Below are positions 15,524 to 24,535 of a stretch of 64,000 bases of DNA, in pieces. Source of the stretch: Shewanella sp. GD04112. Its GTDB lineage: Bacteria > Pseudomonadota > Gammaproteobacteria > Enterobacterales > Shewanellaceae. A model generated the notes under the pieces. That model did not search any database. It was given only the letters and a program-made list of their open reading frames with translations, and was not told the origin of the DNA. Every line of letters begins with the position of its first letter. Position 1 is the stretch's first letter. The stretch is from NCBI RefSeq assembly GCF_029835735.1, contig NZ_JAOEAL010000001.1, forward strand, positions 372,001 through 436,000. The letters run 5' to 3'. A program made the position numbers and the translations under genes.

Positions 15524-17197
15524 ATGGAACCAGGGCAGATGATTAGAGGCGCAGACGCAGTCATAAAAGTGTTGGCAGCACATGGTGTTACTACAGTATT
15601 TGGTTACCCAGGTGGTGCCATTATGCCAATCTACGATGCCCTCTATGGAAGCCCTGTTGAACATCTCTTAAGCCGCCACGAACAAGGCGCAGCCTTTGCC
15701 GCCGTAGGTTACGCCAGAGCCAGTGGTAAAACCGGCGTGTGCTTTGCGACCTCTGGCCCTGGTGCGACTAACCTAATCACTTCGCTTGCCGATGCGTTAT
15801 TGGATTCTGTACCTGTTGTCGCTATCACGGGTCAGGTTTCAACCGCCGTGATTGGCACAGATGCGTTTCAAGAAATCGATGTATTGGGCATGTCCTTAAG
15901 CTGCACTAAGCACAGTTTTATGGTGACGGATGTCAACGATCTTATCCCGACCCTGTATCAAGCCTTCGAAATAGCAGCATCTGGCCGACCCGGCCCAGTG
16001 CTAGTTGATATCCCTAAGGATATTCAAATCGCGCAACTGGAATATCGCACTCCCTTGCTAGCGGTAACCAATGAGCCACAGGCGAGCGTCAGTGAGATTG
16101 AAGCGGCCCGCGCCCTGTTAGCAGCAGCGAAGCAGCCAATGTTGTACGTCGGTGGCGGCGTGGGGATGGCGGGCGCGGTCGATCAACTGCGGGAATTTAT
16201 CAAAGCCACGGGTATGCCATCGGTCGCGACGTTAAAGGGCTTAGGCAGTATTGCCCATGGCACCCCAGGTTATTTAGGAATGTTAGGTATGCATGGCGGA
16301 AAGGCGGCCAACCTAGCGGTGCAGGATTGTGATTTATTAGTGGTTGCCGGTGCGCGCTTCGATGACAGGGTCACTGGTCGTTTAGCAACCTTTGCCAACA
16401 AGGCCAAAGTCATCCATTTGGATATCGATGCCGCCGAGCTGGGCAAATTGCGCCAGCCCGATGTGGCCATCGCAGGTGATTTACGCCAGATTTTCCCTGC
16501 CCTTGCTATGGCGCTGAACATCACGCCTTGGCAGGCAGAGGTTGAACATCTTGCCCGTAAACATCAATGGGATTATCAACATCCCGGCAGCTTAATCTAC
16601 GCTCCTGCCATGCTGCGCCGTTTAGCCAATAAACTGCCCGAAGACAGCGTAGTGTGCTGTGATGTGGGCCAGCATCAAATGTGGGTTGCCCAGCATATGT
16701 GGTTCCGCCGCCCTGAAGATCATTTATCCAGCGCAGGGTTAGGCACTATGGGCTTTGGTTTACCTGCCGCTATCGGCGCCCAAGTGGCTCGCCCCGATGC
16801 AACTGTGGTCACAGTGTCTGGCGATGGCTCTTTTATGATGAACGTGCAGGAGCTGACCACCATCAAGCGCCGCAAATTGCCGGTGAAAATTCTGCTGATC
16901 GACAACCAGAAACTGGGGATGGTGAAGCAGTGGCAACAGCTATTCTTTGAAGAGCGCTACAGCGAAACCGATCTGTCAGACAATCCTGATTTTGTGCAAC
17001 TCGCCTCGGCCTTCGATATTCCCGGCCGCACGATTTTCTCTTCCGACGAAGTGGAAGAGGCCTTAACCGAAATGTTAGCGGCTAAGGGACCCTATTTGTT
17101 ACACGTAGCAATCGACGATGCTTTTAACGTTTGGCCACTGGTGCCCCCCGGCGCATCAAACAGCGATATGATGGACGAAATGGAGAAACAAACATGA
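15524..17197 (+). CDS. ilvG: acetolactate synthase II large subunit
   Basis: A 557-residue ThDP enzyme that condenses two pyruvates, or pyruvate with 2-oxobutyrate, in the first common step to Val/Leu and Ile. The N-terminal Pyr domain carries GYPGGAIMP and the catalytic Glu in LSRHEQGAAF; a central FAD-binding-like domain follows; the C-terminal PP domain has the ThDP motif GDGSFMMN...N near 427-455. The frame is intact, unlike the frameshifted ilvG of E. coli K-12. It heads ilvGMDA and overlaps ilvM by ATGA. Expression is governed by the upstream attenuator. Confidence 0.97.
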   Translation: MEPGQMIRGADAVIKVLAAHGVTTVFGYPGGAIMPIYDALYGSPVEHLLSRHEQGAAFAAVGYARASGKTGVCFATSGPGATNLITSLADALLDSVPVVAITGQVSTAVIGTDAFQEIDVLGMSLSCTKHSFMVTDVNDLIPTLYQAFEIAASGRPGPVLVDIPKDIQIAQLEYRTPLLAVTNEPQASVSEIEAARALLAAAKQPMLYVGGGVGMAGAVDQLREFIKATGMPSVATLKGLGSIAHGTPGYLGMLGMHGGKAANLAVQDCDLLVVAGARFDDRVTGRLATFANKAKVIHLDIDAAELGKLRQPDVAIAGDLRQIFPALAMALNITPWQAEVEHLARKHQWDYQHPGSLIYAPAMLRRLANKLPEDSVVCCDVGQHQMWVAQHMWFRRPEDHLSSAGLGTMGFGLPAAIGAQVARPDATVVTVSGDGSFMMNVQELTTIKRRKLPVKILLIDNQKLGMVKQWQQLFFEERYSETDLSDNPDFVQLASAFDIPGRTIFSSDEVEEALTEMLAAKGPYLLHVAIDDAFNVWPLVPPGASNSDMMDEMEKQT

Positions 17198-17454
17198 TCC
17201 ACTCCCTAGAATTAACGGTTCAACAACGCCCAGAAGTGATAGAACGTGTACTACGTGTGACTCGTCACCGTGGTTTTACGGTCACCCAAATGCAGATGCG
17301 GATGAACGACGATGCGAGTCTGTCGCTAGATATGGAAGTGGACAGCGAGCGCGCCATCGAGCTGCTCAGCAATCAACTGAATAAATTGATTGATGTCACT
17401 CAATGCAAGGTCTTGTTACCGCTAAACTTGCAACAACAAAAAGTACACGCATAA
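17194..17454 (+). CDS. ilvM: acetolactate synthase II small (ACT) subunit
   Basis: An 86-residue ACT-domain regulatory subunit starting MIHSLELTVQQRPEVIERVL. The ATG overlaps the ilvG stop (ATGA), implying coupled translation and a 1:1 complex. Short IlvM-type subunits typically give a valine-insensitive isozyme, in contrast to the longer IlvN/IlvH. A longer upstream frame exists only because it overlaps the end of ilvG. An 80-base gap separates it from ilvD. Confidence 0.93.
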   Translation: MIHSLELTVQQRPEVIERVLRVTRHRGFTVTQMQMRMNDDASLSLDMEVDSERAIELLSNQLNKLIDVTQCKVLLPLNLQQQKVHA

Positions 17455-17534
17455 GCATCAAGTGGCTGCGGGCATTAGCGCTGCAGCAAGGCCCTAAGGG
17501 CACGATTTTCGATTTGAGATAAAGGATAGAGTCA

Positions 17535-19394
17535 ATGCCAAAGTTACGTTCAGCAACCAGTACCGAAGGCCGCAATATGGCGGGTGCCCGTGCGCTATGG
17601 CGCGCCACAGGGGTGAAAGACAATGATTTTGGTAAGCCGATTATTGCGATTGCCAACTCCTTTACTCAGTTTGTTCCCGGCCATGTGCACTTAAAAGATA
17701 TGGGTTCTCTGGTGGCTAGCGCCATCGAAGAAGCGGGAGGCATTGCTAAGGAATTCAACACCATCGCCGTCGATGATGGTATCGCCATGGGCCACGGTGG
17801 CATGCTCTACAGTCTGCCTTCGCGGGAGCTTATCGCCGATAGCGTCGAGTATATGGTCAATGCCCACTGCGCCGATGCGCTGGTTTGTATCTCTAACTGC
17901 GACAAGATCACCCCCGGCATGTTGATGGCGGCGCTGCGCCTCAATATCCCCGTGGTGTTTGTTTCGGGTGGGCCGATGGAAGCGGGTAAAACCAAGCTGT
18001 CGGACAAGCTTATTAAGCTCGACTTAGTCGATGCCATGGTGGCCGCAGCCGACTCGAGTGTAAGCGATGAAGATAGCGCTAAAATCGAACGCAGTGCTTG
18101 CCCTACATGTGGTTCCTGTTCGGGCATGTTTACCGCCAACTCGATGAACTGTTTAACCGAAGCTTTAGGCCTGTCGCTGCCGGGCAACGGCTCCATGCTC
18201 GCGACCCATAGCGACCGCCGCGAACTGTTTTTAGAAGCGGGCCGCCGCGTAATGGCGCTGACCAAACGTTACTACGAACAAGATGATGCCTCGGCATTGC
18301 CGCGCAATATCGCCAGCTTTAAAGCCTTTGAGAACGCCATGGCGCTGGATATCGCCATGGGCGGTTCGTCCAATACTGTGTTGCACTTATTGGCTGCGGC
18401 GCAGGAAGCTGACGTGGCATTCACTATGGACGATATCGACCGCATGTCGCGCCAAGTACCGCATCTGTGCAAGGTGGCGCCGTCGACCGCTAAATACCAT
18501 ATGGAAGATGTGCACCGCGCTGGGGGCGTGATGGGCATCTTAGGTGAACTCGACCGCGCCGGACTGCTGCATACTGATGTGCCACACGTTGCCGCCGATG
18601 CGGGTGGCAATCTCAAGTCGGTGCTCGCCAAGTTCGATGTGATGCAAACCCAAGATGACAAAGTAAAACAATTCTTTATGGCGGGGCCTGCGGGCATTCC
18701 CACCACTAAAGCCTTTAGCCAAGACTGCCGCTGGCCATCGCTGGACGATGACAGGCGTGAAGGTTGTATCCGTAGCCGCGAATTTGCCTTTAGCCAAGAG
18801 GGCGGTCTGGCCGTGTTGTCGGGCAATCTGGCGGACAATGGCTGTATCGTTAAAACTGCGGGTGTGGATGAGTCTAACCTGATCTTTACTGGCAGCGCTC
18901 GGGTGTACGAAAGCCAAGATGATGCAGTCGCTGGCATCTTAGGTGGCGAAGTGGTGGCGGGTGATGTAGTGGTGATTCGTTACGAAGGGCCAAAAGGCGG
19001 CCCTGGCATGCAAGAAATGTTGTACCCAACCAGTTACTTAAAATCCCGCGGCTTAGGCAAGGCCTGTGCGTTGATCACCGACGGCCGCTTCTCTGGTGGA
19101 ACCTCCGGTTTATCTATCGGCCATGTGTCGCCCGAGGCGGCAGCGGGCGGCACGATTGCCTTGATTGAAAACGGCGATCGCATCGAAATCGATATTCCTA
19201 AGCGCAGTATCAAGCTTGCAGTGAGTGATGCCGAATTGGCTGCGCGCCGTGAAACCATGCTCGCCCGTGGGCCAATGGCGTGGAAACCGCTTTCGCGTCA
19301 GCGTTATGTGTCGATGGCGCTTAAAGCCTACGCCATGCTTGCCACCAGTGCCGATAAGGGCGCGGTGCGCGATCGCAGTAAGTTGGAGGACTGA
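17535..19394 (+). CDS. ilvD: dihydroxy-acid dehydratase
   Basis: A 619-residue Fe-S dehydratase (E. coli IlvD is 616) that converts dihydroxy acids to 2-oxoisovalerate and 2-oxo-3-methylvalerate. Start MPKLRSATSTEGRNMAGARALWRATG is as in the family. Cluster ligands are visible as Cys in SNCDKITPGM (about residue 122) and CPTCGSCSGMFTANSM (about 190-205); GRFSGGTSGLSIGHVSPEAA is the conserved C-terminal motif. AAGGAT precedes the ATG. It ends one base before the ilvA start region, within the same operon. Confidence 0.98.
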   Translation: MPKLRSATSTEGRNMAGARALWRATGVKDNDFGKPIIAIANSFTQFVPGHVHLKDMGSLVASAIEEAGGIAKEFNTIAVDDGIAMGHGGMLYSLPSRELIADSVEYMVNAHCADALVCISNCDKITPGMLMAALRLNIPVVFVSGGPMEAGKTKLSDKLIKLDLVDAMVAAADSSVSDEDSAKIERSACPTCGSCSGMFTANSMNCLTEALGLSLPGNGSMLATHSDRRELFLEAGRRVMALTKRYYEQDDASALPRNIASFKAFENAMALDIAMGGSSNTVLHLLAAAQEADVAFTMDDIDRMSRQVPHLCKVAPSTAKYHMEDVHRAGGVMGILGELDRAGLLHTDVPHVAADAGGNLKSVLAKFDVMQTQDDKVKQFFMAGPAGIPTTKAFSQDCRWPSLDDDRREGCIRSREFAFSQEGGLAVLSGNLADNGCIVKTAGVDESNLIFTGSARVYESQDDAVAGILGGEVVAGDVVVIRYEGPKGGPGMQEMLYPTSYLKSRGLGKACALITDGRFSGGTSGLSIGHVSPEAAAGGTIALIENGDRIEIDIPKRSIKLAVSDAELAARRETMLARGPMAWKPLSRQRYVSMALKAYAMLATSADKGAVRDRSKLED

Positions 19395-19395
19395 T

Positions 19396-21069
19396 ATGTT
19401 ATCTCTCGCATCGTCGCAAACGGAGCAGGCTGAGGCCCAGTCCTATCAAGTTCAGCCCTCTCAAGTTCAGTCCGATAAGTCGCAGTCGGCCACTTCTGCC
19501 TTAGAAAAGAGTCAGCTTGCGCAAAGTTACTTGCAAAAAATCCTGCTGTCGTCGGTTTATGACGTTGCGAAAGTGACGCCACTCTCGAGCCTTAACAAAC
19601 TCTCAGCGCGTTTGGGTTGCCAAGTATTTTTAAAGCGTGAGGATATGCAACCTGTGCATTCCTTTAAGCTGCGCGGCGCCTATAACCGCATTGCTCAGTT
19701 GAGCCAAGCCGAATGTCAACGCGGCGTGGTGTGCGCCTCGGCGGGCAACCATGCCCAAGGCGTGGCCATGTCGGCGGCCAGTCGTGGTGTGGATGCGGTG
19801 ATTGTGATGCCCGAAACTACGCCAGATATTAAAGTCGATGCGGTGCGCCGTTTAGGCGGCAATGTGGTGTTGCACGGCCAAGCTTTCGATCAGGCCAATG
19901 GTTTTGCGATGGAGATGGCCGAGCAGGAAGGTCGGGTGTATATCGCCCCCTTCGATGACGAAGCCGTGATCGCCGGCCAAGGCACTATCGCCCAAGAGAT
20001 GTTGCAACAGCAGCGCGACCTTGAAGTGGTATTTGTACCCGTGGGCGGCGGTGGCTTAATTGCAGGGATTGCCGCCTATTACAAGGCGGTGATGCCACAG
20101 GTCAAAATTGTTGGGGTTGAGCCTGAAGATGCGGCCTGCTTAAAAGCGGCGATAGAAGCGGGCGAGCCTGTCACACTCCCGCAAGTCGGCTTGTTTGCCG
20201 ATGGTGTTGCGGTTAAACGTATCGGCACCGAGCCATTTCGCTTAGCCAAGCTGTTTGTGGATGAAGTAGTGACGGTAACGTCCGACGAAATCTGCGCCGC
20301 CGTTAAAGATATTTTTGAAGATACCCGCGCCATTGCCGAACCTGCGGGCGCTTTATCCCTTGCAGGGCTTAAAAAATATGTCAGCACCAATGCTACGGGC
20401 GAGAGTGGCAAGGGTGAGAAAGTCGCGGCGATTTTAAGTGGCGCGAATGTGAACTTCCACAGCCTGCGTTATGTGTCGGAGCGTTGCGAGCTGGGTGAGC
20501 AAAAAGAGGCGGTGCTGGCGGTTAAAGTGCCCGAGCGTCCCGGCAGCTTCCTGCGTTTTTGTGAGTTGCTCGAAAAGCGGGTGATGACCGAATTTAATTA
20601 TCGCTTTAGCAGCCGCGATATGGCGGTGGTGTTTGCGGGTATTCGTTTGACTAAAGGTCATGGCGAATTAGAGCAGATCATCAATACCTTGGAAGATAAT
20701 GGCTTTGAGGTGCAGGACTTATCTGGTGATGAAACCGCGAAATTACATGTGCGTTATATGGTCGGCGGTCATCCACCAGAGCCGTTAGAGGAGCGCCTAT
20801 TTAGCTTCGAGTTTCCCGAGCATCCGGGGGCGCTGCTGAAGTTTTTAACCACCCTGCAGAGCAAGTGGAATATCAGTTTATTCCATTACCGTAATCACGG
20901 CGCGGCATTTGGGCGGGTGCTGGCGGGGTTTGAAGTCCCCGAGGGCGATGCCTTGCCGTTTCAGCAGTTTTTAACTGAGCTGGGATTTGTCTATCAAGAA
21001 GAGACGCAAAGCCCTGCTTATCAGCTGTTTTTGAATGCCGGAAAAGGAAAAAAGAACCTGCCTTTGTAA
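19396..21069 (+). CDS. ilvA: threonine ammonia-lyase, biosynthetic
   Basis: A 557-residue PLP enzyme making 2-oxobutyrate from Thr, the first committed step to Ile. The PLP Lys is K91 in HSFKLRGAYNRI; the phosphate loop is near VPVGGGGLIAG. Two C-terminal ACT-like regulatory modules cover about 375-545 and mediate Ile inhibition in the family. GGAGGA ends 5 bases before ATG 19396, one base after the ilvD stop. Compared with E. coli IlvA (514 residues, PLP Lys 62), it has about 29 extra N-terminal residues rich in Gln and Ser with an imperfect internal repeat (QVQPSQVQS). Last gene of ilvGMDA; a terminator follows. Confidence 0.96.
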   Translation: MLSLASSQTEQAEAQSYQVQPSQVQSDKSQSATSALEKSQLAQSYLQKILLSSVYDVAKVTPLSSLNKLSARLGCQVFLKREDMQPVHSFKLRGAYNRIAQLSQAECQRGVVCASAGNHAQGVAMSAASRGVDAVIVMPETTPDIKVDAVRRLGGNVVLHGQAFDQANGFAMEMAEQEGRVYIAPFDDEAVIAGQGTIAQEMLQQQRDLEVVFVPVGGGGLIAGIAAYYKAVMPQVKIVGVEPEDAACLKAAIEAGEPVTLPQVGLFADGVAVKRIGTEPFRLAKLFVDEVVTVTSDEICAAVKDIFEDTRAIAEPAGALSLAGLKKYVSTNATGESGKGEKVAAILSGANVNFHSLRYVSERCELGEQKEAVLAVKVPERPGSFLRFCELLEKRVMTEFNYRFSSRDMAVVFAGIRLTKGHGELEQIINTLEDNGFEVQDLSGDETAKLHVRYMVGGHPPEPLEERLFSFEFPEHPGALLKFLTTLQSKWNISLFHYRNHGAAFGRVLAGFEVPEGDALPFQQFLTELGFVYQEETQSPAYQLFLNAGKGKKNLPL

Positions 21070-21103
21070 TCACTTAGCTTTAGGTTACAACTTAGGCTAA
21101 AGG

Positions 21104-21127
21104 AGGGGCGCACAGGCGCCCCTTTTT
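21104..21127 (+). terminator. terminator of ilvGMDA
   Basis: AGGGGCGC, four-base loop, GCGCCCCTTTTT, 34 bases after the ilvA stop. Confidence 0.92.
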
Positions 21128-21208
21128 GTGGTAGTTTGGTTTAACAAGTTAAGAGTGAATGCTCTAGTCACACAATAATCAGACCTCGACCCTACGCATT
21201 AAGGAGAC

Positions 21209-22345
21209 ATGATGTTACCTGCACCGCATTTTTCTGCCTTTAATCCGCCTCGCCGCATTTTGATGGGGCCAGGTCCATCGGATGTTTATCCTGAAGTATT
21301 AGCCGCGCAGGCAAGGCCGACCGTTGGTCACCTAGACCCATTATTTGTTGGCATGATGGATGAGCTTAAGAGCCTGATCCAATATGCGTTTCAAACCAAA
21401 AATGAAATGACGATGGCGGTGTCTGCACCCGGCAGTGCGGGCATGGAAACCTGTTTTGTGAACTTAGTTGAACCCGGCGAAAAGGTGATTGTGTGCCGTA
21501 ACGGTGTGTTTGGTGAGCGTATGCGCCAAAACGTCGAGCGCGTCGGTGCGATTGCCGTGGTTGTGGATAACGAATGGGGCACGCCGGTCGACCCTGCTGC
21601 CGTTGAAGCGGCGCTTAAGGCCAACCCCGATGCTCAATTCCTTGCTTTTGTGCATGCCGAAACCTCAACAGGCGCATTGAGTGATGCTAAAACCCTGTGC
21701 GCGCTGGCAAAACAATACGGCTGTTTATCGATTGTCGATGCGGTTACATCCCTCGGCGGTGTGGAATTAAGAGTCGATGAATGGGGAATCGATGCTATTT
21801 ATTCTGGCAGCCAGAAATGTCTCTCCTGTGTGCCGGGATTATCGCCTGTGTCTTTCTCACCCAATGCGGTGGAAAAGCTTAAAAATCGTAAAACGCCGGT
21901 GCAGAGCTGGTTCCTCGATCAAAGTCTGGTGATGGCCTATTGGACCAGTGCTGGCGGTAAGCGCAGTTATCACCACACCGCGCCCGTTAATGCGCTTTAT
22001 GCCCTGCACGAGTCGCTGCGTTTATTGGCCGAAGAAGGTTTAGAAAATGCGTGGAAGCGTCATCAAGACATGTATTTAGTGCTGCGCGCTGGCCTTGAAA
22101 AACTTGGCCTGAAATTTGTGGTCGCCGAAGCGTCACGCTTGCCGCAGCTTAATGCCATTTATATCCCCGAAGGTGTTGACGATGCCGCCGTGCGTGCGCG
22201 TCTACTCAAGGATTACAACCTTGAAATCGGTGCAGGCCTTGGTGCTCTAGCGGGCAAAGCTTGGCGCATCGGTTTAATGGGCTTTGGTGCCCGCCGTGAG
22301 AATGTCGCGCTCTGTTTGGGTGCCCTAGAAGAGGTGCTGAACTAA
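21209..22345 (+). CDS. class V PLP-dependent aminotransferase (alanine-glyoxylate type)
   Basis: A 378-residue fold-type I enzyme of the class V aminotransferase family. MGPGPSDVYPEVL at the N-terminus and the PLP Lys at about 203 in YSGSQKCLSCVPG are typical of the alanine-glyoxylate/serine-pyruvate branch. TSLGGVELRVDEWGID supplies the PLP-ring Asp region. The exact amino donor cannot be read from sequence. AAGGAG lies 2 bases before the first ATG and 5 before the adjacent second ATG, so translation may start at 21212. It follows the ilv operon but is separated from it by a strong terminator. Confidence 0.86.
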   Translation: MMLPAPHFSAFNPPRRILMGPGPSDVYPEVLAAQARPTVGHLDPLFVGMMDELKSLIQYAFQTKNEMTMAVSAPGSAGMETCFVNLVEPGEKVIVCRNGVFGERMRQNVERVGAIAVVVDNEWGTPVDPAAVEAALKANPDAQFLAFVHAETSTGALSDAKTLCALAKQYGCLSIVDAVTSLGGVELRVDEWGIDAIYSGSQKCLSCVPGLSPVSFSPNAVEKLKNRKTPVQSWFLDQSLVMAYWTSAGGKRSYHHTAPVNALYALHESLRLLAEEGLENAWKRHQDMYLVLRAGLEKLGLKFVVAEASRLPQLNAIYIPEGVDDAAVRARLLKDYNLEIGAGLGALAGKAWRIGLMGFGARRENVALCLGALEEVLN

Positions 22346-22346
22346 G

Positions 22347-22640
22347 ATGTCAGTTTCGCGTATAAGGATGTTACGCAGAGTGAGTTTGCGGTTAGTGAGT
22401 TCACGTTTATTGATTGGCGGTTTGATTCTGATATTAAGTGGTTGTGCTTCCAGCAATATGAACAATACCAGTTGTGATTTTGTGCGAGGTACAGCAGGCA
22501 ATCAGAGTCAACGCGAGGCCAGCGGTGATGATAGCAATGCCCGGCAGATGGATGTGGGCATTGGGATTTTAACCGCTATCTTCGGCAGTATTAGCCGAGC
22601 ACTTTCTTCCGATGATAAATCGGATGAGAAGTGTGTTTAA
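22347..22640 (+). CDS. small putative lipoprotein
   Basis: A 97-residue protein with a basic N-terminus, a hydrophobic stretch and the lipobox LSGC at about residues 30-33, so the mature protein would be a 65-residue lipidated periplasmic protein. The C-terminal part (MDVGIGILTAIFGSISRALSS) is amphipathic. Function not recognised. The ATG is one base after the aminotransferase stop, which suggests co-transcription but says little about function. The N-terminal region before the lipobox is long; a later in-frame Met (residue 8) may be the real start. Confidence 0.65.
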   Translation: MSVSRIRMLRRVSLRLVSSRLLIGGLILILSGCASSNMNNTSCDFVRGTAGNQSQREASGDDSNARQMDVGIGILTAIFGSISRALSSDDKSDEKCV

Positions 22641-22673
22641 TCGGCAAAGTTGTATTTTACTTTGGGTGGTATT

Positions 22674-22775
22674 GATTAAGCACAGTCATTTCAGTGACAC
22701 GCCGTGAATATGTCCCTATAGGCTCGACGGCGGCATCCATGCCGCCAACGGTCACTTCCATGACCGTGCTTAATC
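22674..22775. repeat. 102-bp MITE-like inverted-repeat element
   Basis: Perfect 10-bp inverted ends (GATTAAGCAC ... GTGCTTAATC), extending to 25-bp arms that match at 21 of 25 positions (22674-22698 against 22751-22775). Inside lie a perfect 8-bp hairpin (GGCGGCAT-cc-ATGCCGCC) and GGTCA...TGACC. It is non-coding. The architecture is that of a dispersed palindromic repeat; only one copy is in this window. Confidence 0.75.
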
Positions 22776-22938
22776 CAGTTAAACCCTTGGTATACCATGT
22801 AGTCCTTTGTGAAAACGTTAACAATTCTTAGGGCTCGTGTTGTTGGTAAGTTTTTGATTAAATTGAATATAATGTGTTTTTAATATTTAATATCCATCAT
22901 TTCAAATGCATAAATAGATTTTGTTTTTACGGGGATAT

Positions 22939-23850
22939 ATGAAGAAAATATACAAATATATGCCTTATCGGCGAGAATTTTTTTCTAGTTTTTGTCTCCG
23001 AGCAAGTCAGCGAGGTGTTCTAAATGATCCATTTGAGCTAAGTCCTGCACAAGACTTAATTGATAAGGTACTTCGTGATGGATTAGGGGCCGACTTCTTT
23101 GAACAAGCTGAACAGTTTTCATCAGATGCTAACTTTAACGAAGTTGGTGTAATTTCATTTACTGAAAACTACAATAACTTACTAATGTGGTCACATTATG
23201 CTAATGAGCATAAAGGGATTGTTATTGAGTTTGATTATGAAAAGTTAGGATATTATTTTAACTACAAGCTATCAATGTCAGACACTATTGAACGTGTACT
23301 ATATAACAGAGAGCGTTTTTCACCCTTGCAGAAAGGTGTTTGTGTAAAAGATTTATTACTTACCAAAAGTGATGACTGGATTTATGAGAAAGAGCACCGT
23401 ATTTTACCTAAATTACGAGATGCAGACTTTGTTCGGGTAGATAGAATCTTGTTCGAGCAGCTGCATGATTTTTATGATGATCTATATATTAGATTATTTA
23501 GAGTTATTTCAGAAGATGACAACTTTATAACATTTCAGGTTAATCCAGATGAGTATGAACGTTTTGACAACCAAGAGTATGATGGAAACTCAACTGATGA
23601 TAATGAAGAGATGAAGTTTAGTCCCAGTGAAACAATTCTTAATGAAATATATGGTTCATTAGCGGTAATGCCTTCCTCTGTCTTTTTATTTCAATTGCCT
23701 GTTGATTGCATCTCTGCTGTGTTCCTAGGTTGTAGGACTTCGCCGACTGACATTGCGGAAATTAAAGACTTGGTGAAAAATAAAAATATTCCCACATTTC
23801 AAGCAGAGTTAAGCAAAACGCACTTTTCTTTGAGCTTCAATGAAGTTTAA
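22939..23850 (+). CDS. DUF2971 family protein
   Basis: A 303-residue soluble protein starting MKKIYKYMPYRREFF; family hallmarks include LNDPFELSP near residue 32 and LMWSHYANEHKGIVIEFD near 89-106. GGGGA lies just before ATG 22939; a TTG six codons earlier is less likely. The biochemical function of DUF2971 is not known to me; members are often found in variable regions. Base composition is very unlike the neighbours: 30 of 120 bases are G or C in the two lines I counted (23221-23280 and 23461-23520). That suggests recent acquisition. It directly follows the inverted-repeat element. Confidence 0.75.
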   Translation: MKKIYKYMPYRREFFSSFCLRASQRGVLNDPFELSPAQDLIDKVLRDGLGADFFEQAEQFSSDANFNEVGVISFTENYNNLLMWSHYANEHKGIVIEFDYEKLGYYFNYKLSMSDTIERVLYNRERFSPLQKGVCVKDLLLTKSDDWIYEKEHRILPKLRDADFVRVDRILFEQLHDFYDDLYIRLFRVISEDDNFITFQVNPDEYERFDNQEYDGNSTDDNEEMKFSPSETILNEIYGSLAVMPSSVFLFQLPVDCISAVFLGCRTSPTDIAEIKDLVKNKNIPTFQAELSKTHFSLSFNEV

Positions 23851-23899
23851 TTTCACATCAAGCGATTGGGAATTTCCTTAGTTACATTGATGGTGCTGA

Positions 23900-24433
23900 G
23901 TGAGTAATTTAATCTTATTTCTTGTTTTTATCTTATCTATTCCTGTCGTGATTATTGGCGCATTTGTCTTCGAGGATATTGGTGGTCAGCTGTTAATCTC
24001 TTGGTTTTCATTGGTGCTTGGGCTGATTGGGATTGGCGGGATATTAAGATTTAGGCAAGAGCAGCTGTTAGCTTATGAGTTGGTTGAAGGGACGGTTATT
24101 TCGCTGCAAGAGAATCATCGATATAGCGACGAGCCTGAGCACTTTAGGGATCAACAAGTGTTTATTAATCCGGTGATTGAATATTTTTGGCGAGGGCAGC
24201 GCTATATCTGCGGCGCGCTGATGAATTATAACGAGCATGCCTACAACCGCTTTGGGCCGAAAATAGGTGATAAGGTGAGCTTATCTGTGCCTATTCAACA
24301 ACCAGAAGCTGCTATCGAACACAAGTTCCTCGCAAGATACAGTCATTTGATTATTGGTGTGATGGCGCTTTCAATATCTGTCGTCTTGGCTGTATTGCTG
24401 TTAACGGAGGTCGTGGCATTTACGTATGGCTGA
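23900..24433 (+). CDS. DUF3592-type membrane protein
   Basis: A 177-residue protein with two N-terminal membrane segments (about 2-22 and 30-50), a soluble beta-rich middle (VEGTVISLQENHRY ... GDKVSLSVP) and a C-terminal membrane segment (about 150-172). This layout and the G-x-V-x-x-L start of the soluble domain match DUF3592. Function unknown. The start is GTG at 23900. Its base composition is closer to the chromosome than the preceding DUF2971 gene, so it need not have arrived with it. Confidence 0.65.
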   Translation: MSNLILFLVFILSIPVVIIGAFVFEDIGGQLLISWFSLVLGLIGIGGILRFRQEQLLAYELVEGTVISLQENHRYSDEPEHFRDQQVFINPVIEYFWRGQRYICGALMNYNEHAYNRFGPKIGDKVSLSVPIQQPEAAIEHKFLARYSHLIIGVMALSISVVLAVLLLTEVVAFTYG

Positions 24434-24462
24434 AGTGATTGGTCGCTTAGACGTTTCCTGAT

Positions 24463-24494
24463 AAAAACGGCATCGACATAAGTTGCAGATGCCG
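24463..24494 (-). terminator. terminator of the PAP2 gene
   Basis: On the minus strand: CGGCATC, 13-base loop, GATGCCG, then TTTTT. It lies about 40 bases past the stop. Confidence 0.75.
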
Positions 24495-24535
24495 CCTGTC
24501 ACACTGAGTTAGCCCTTTGGCTGGCTTTATGCTTC

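Noticed and set aside
19225..19395. Longer ilvA frame beginning inside ilvD
   Set aside because: It overlaps conserved ilvD coding sequence in another frame; ATG 19396 has GGAGGA 5 bases upstream.
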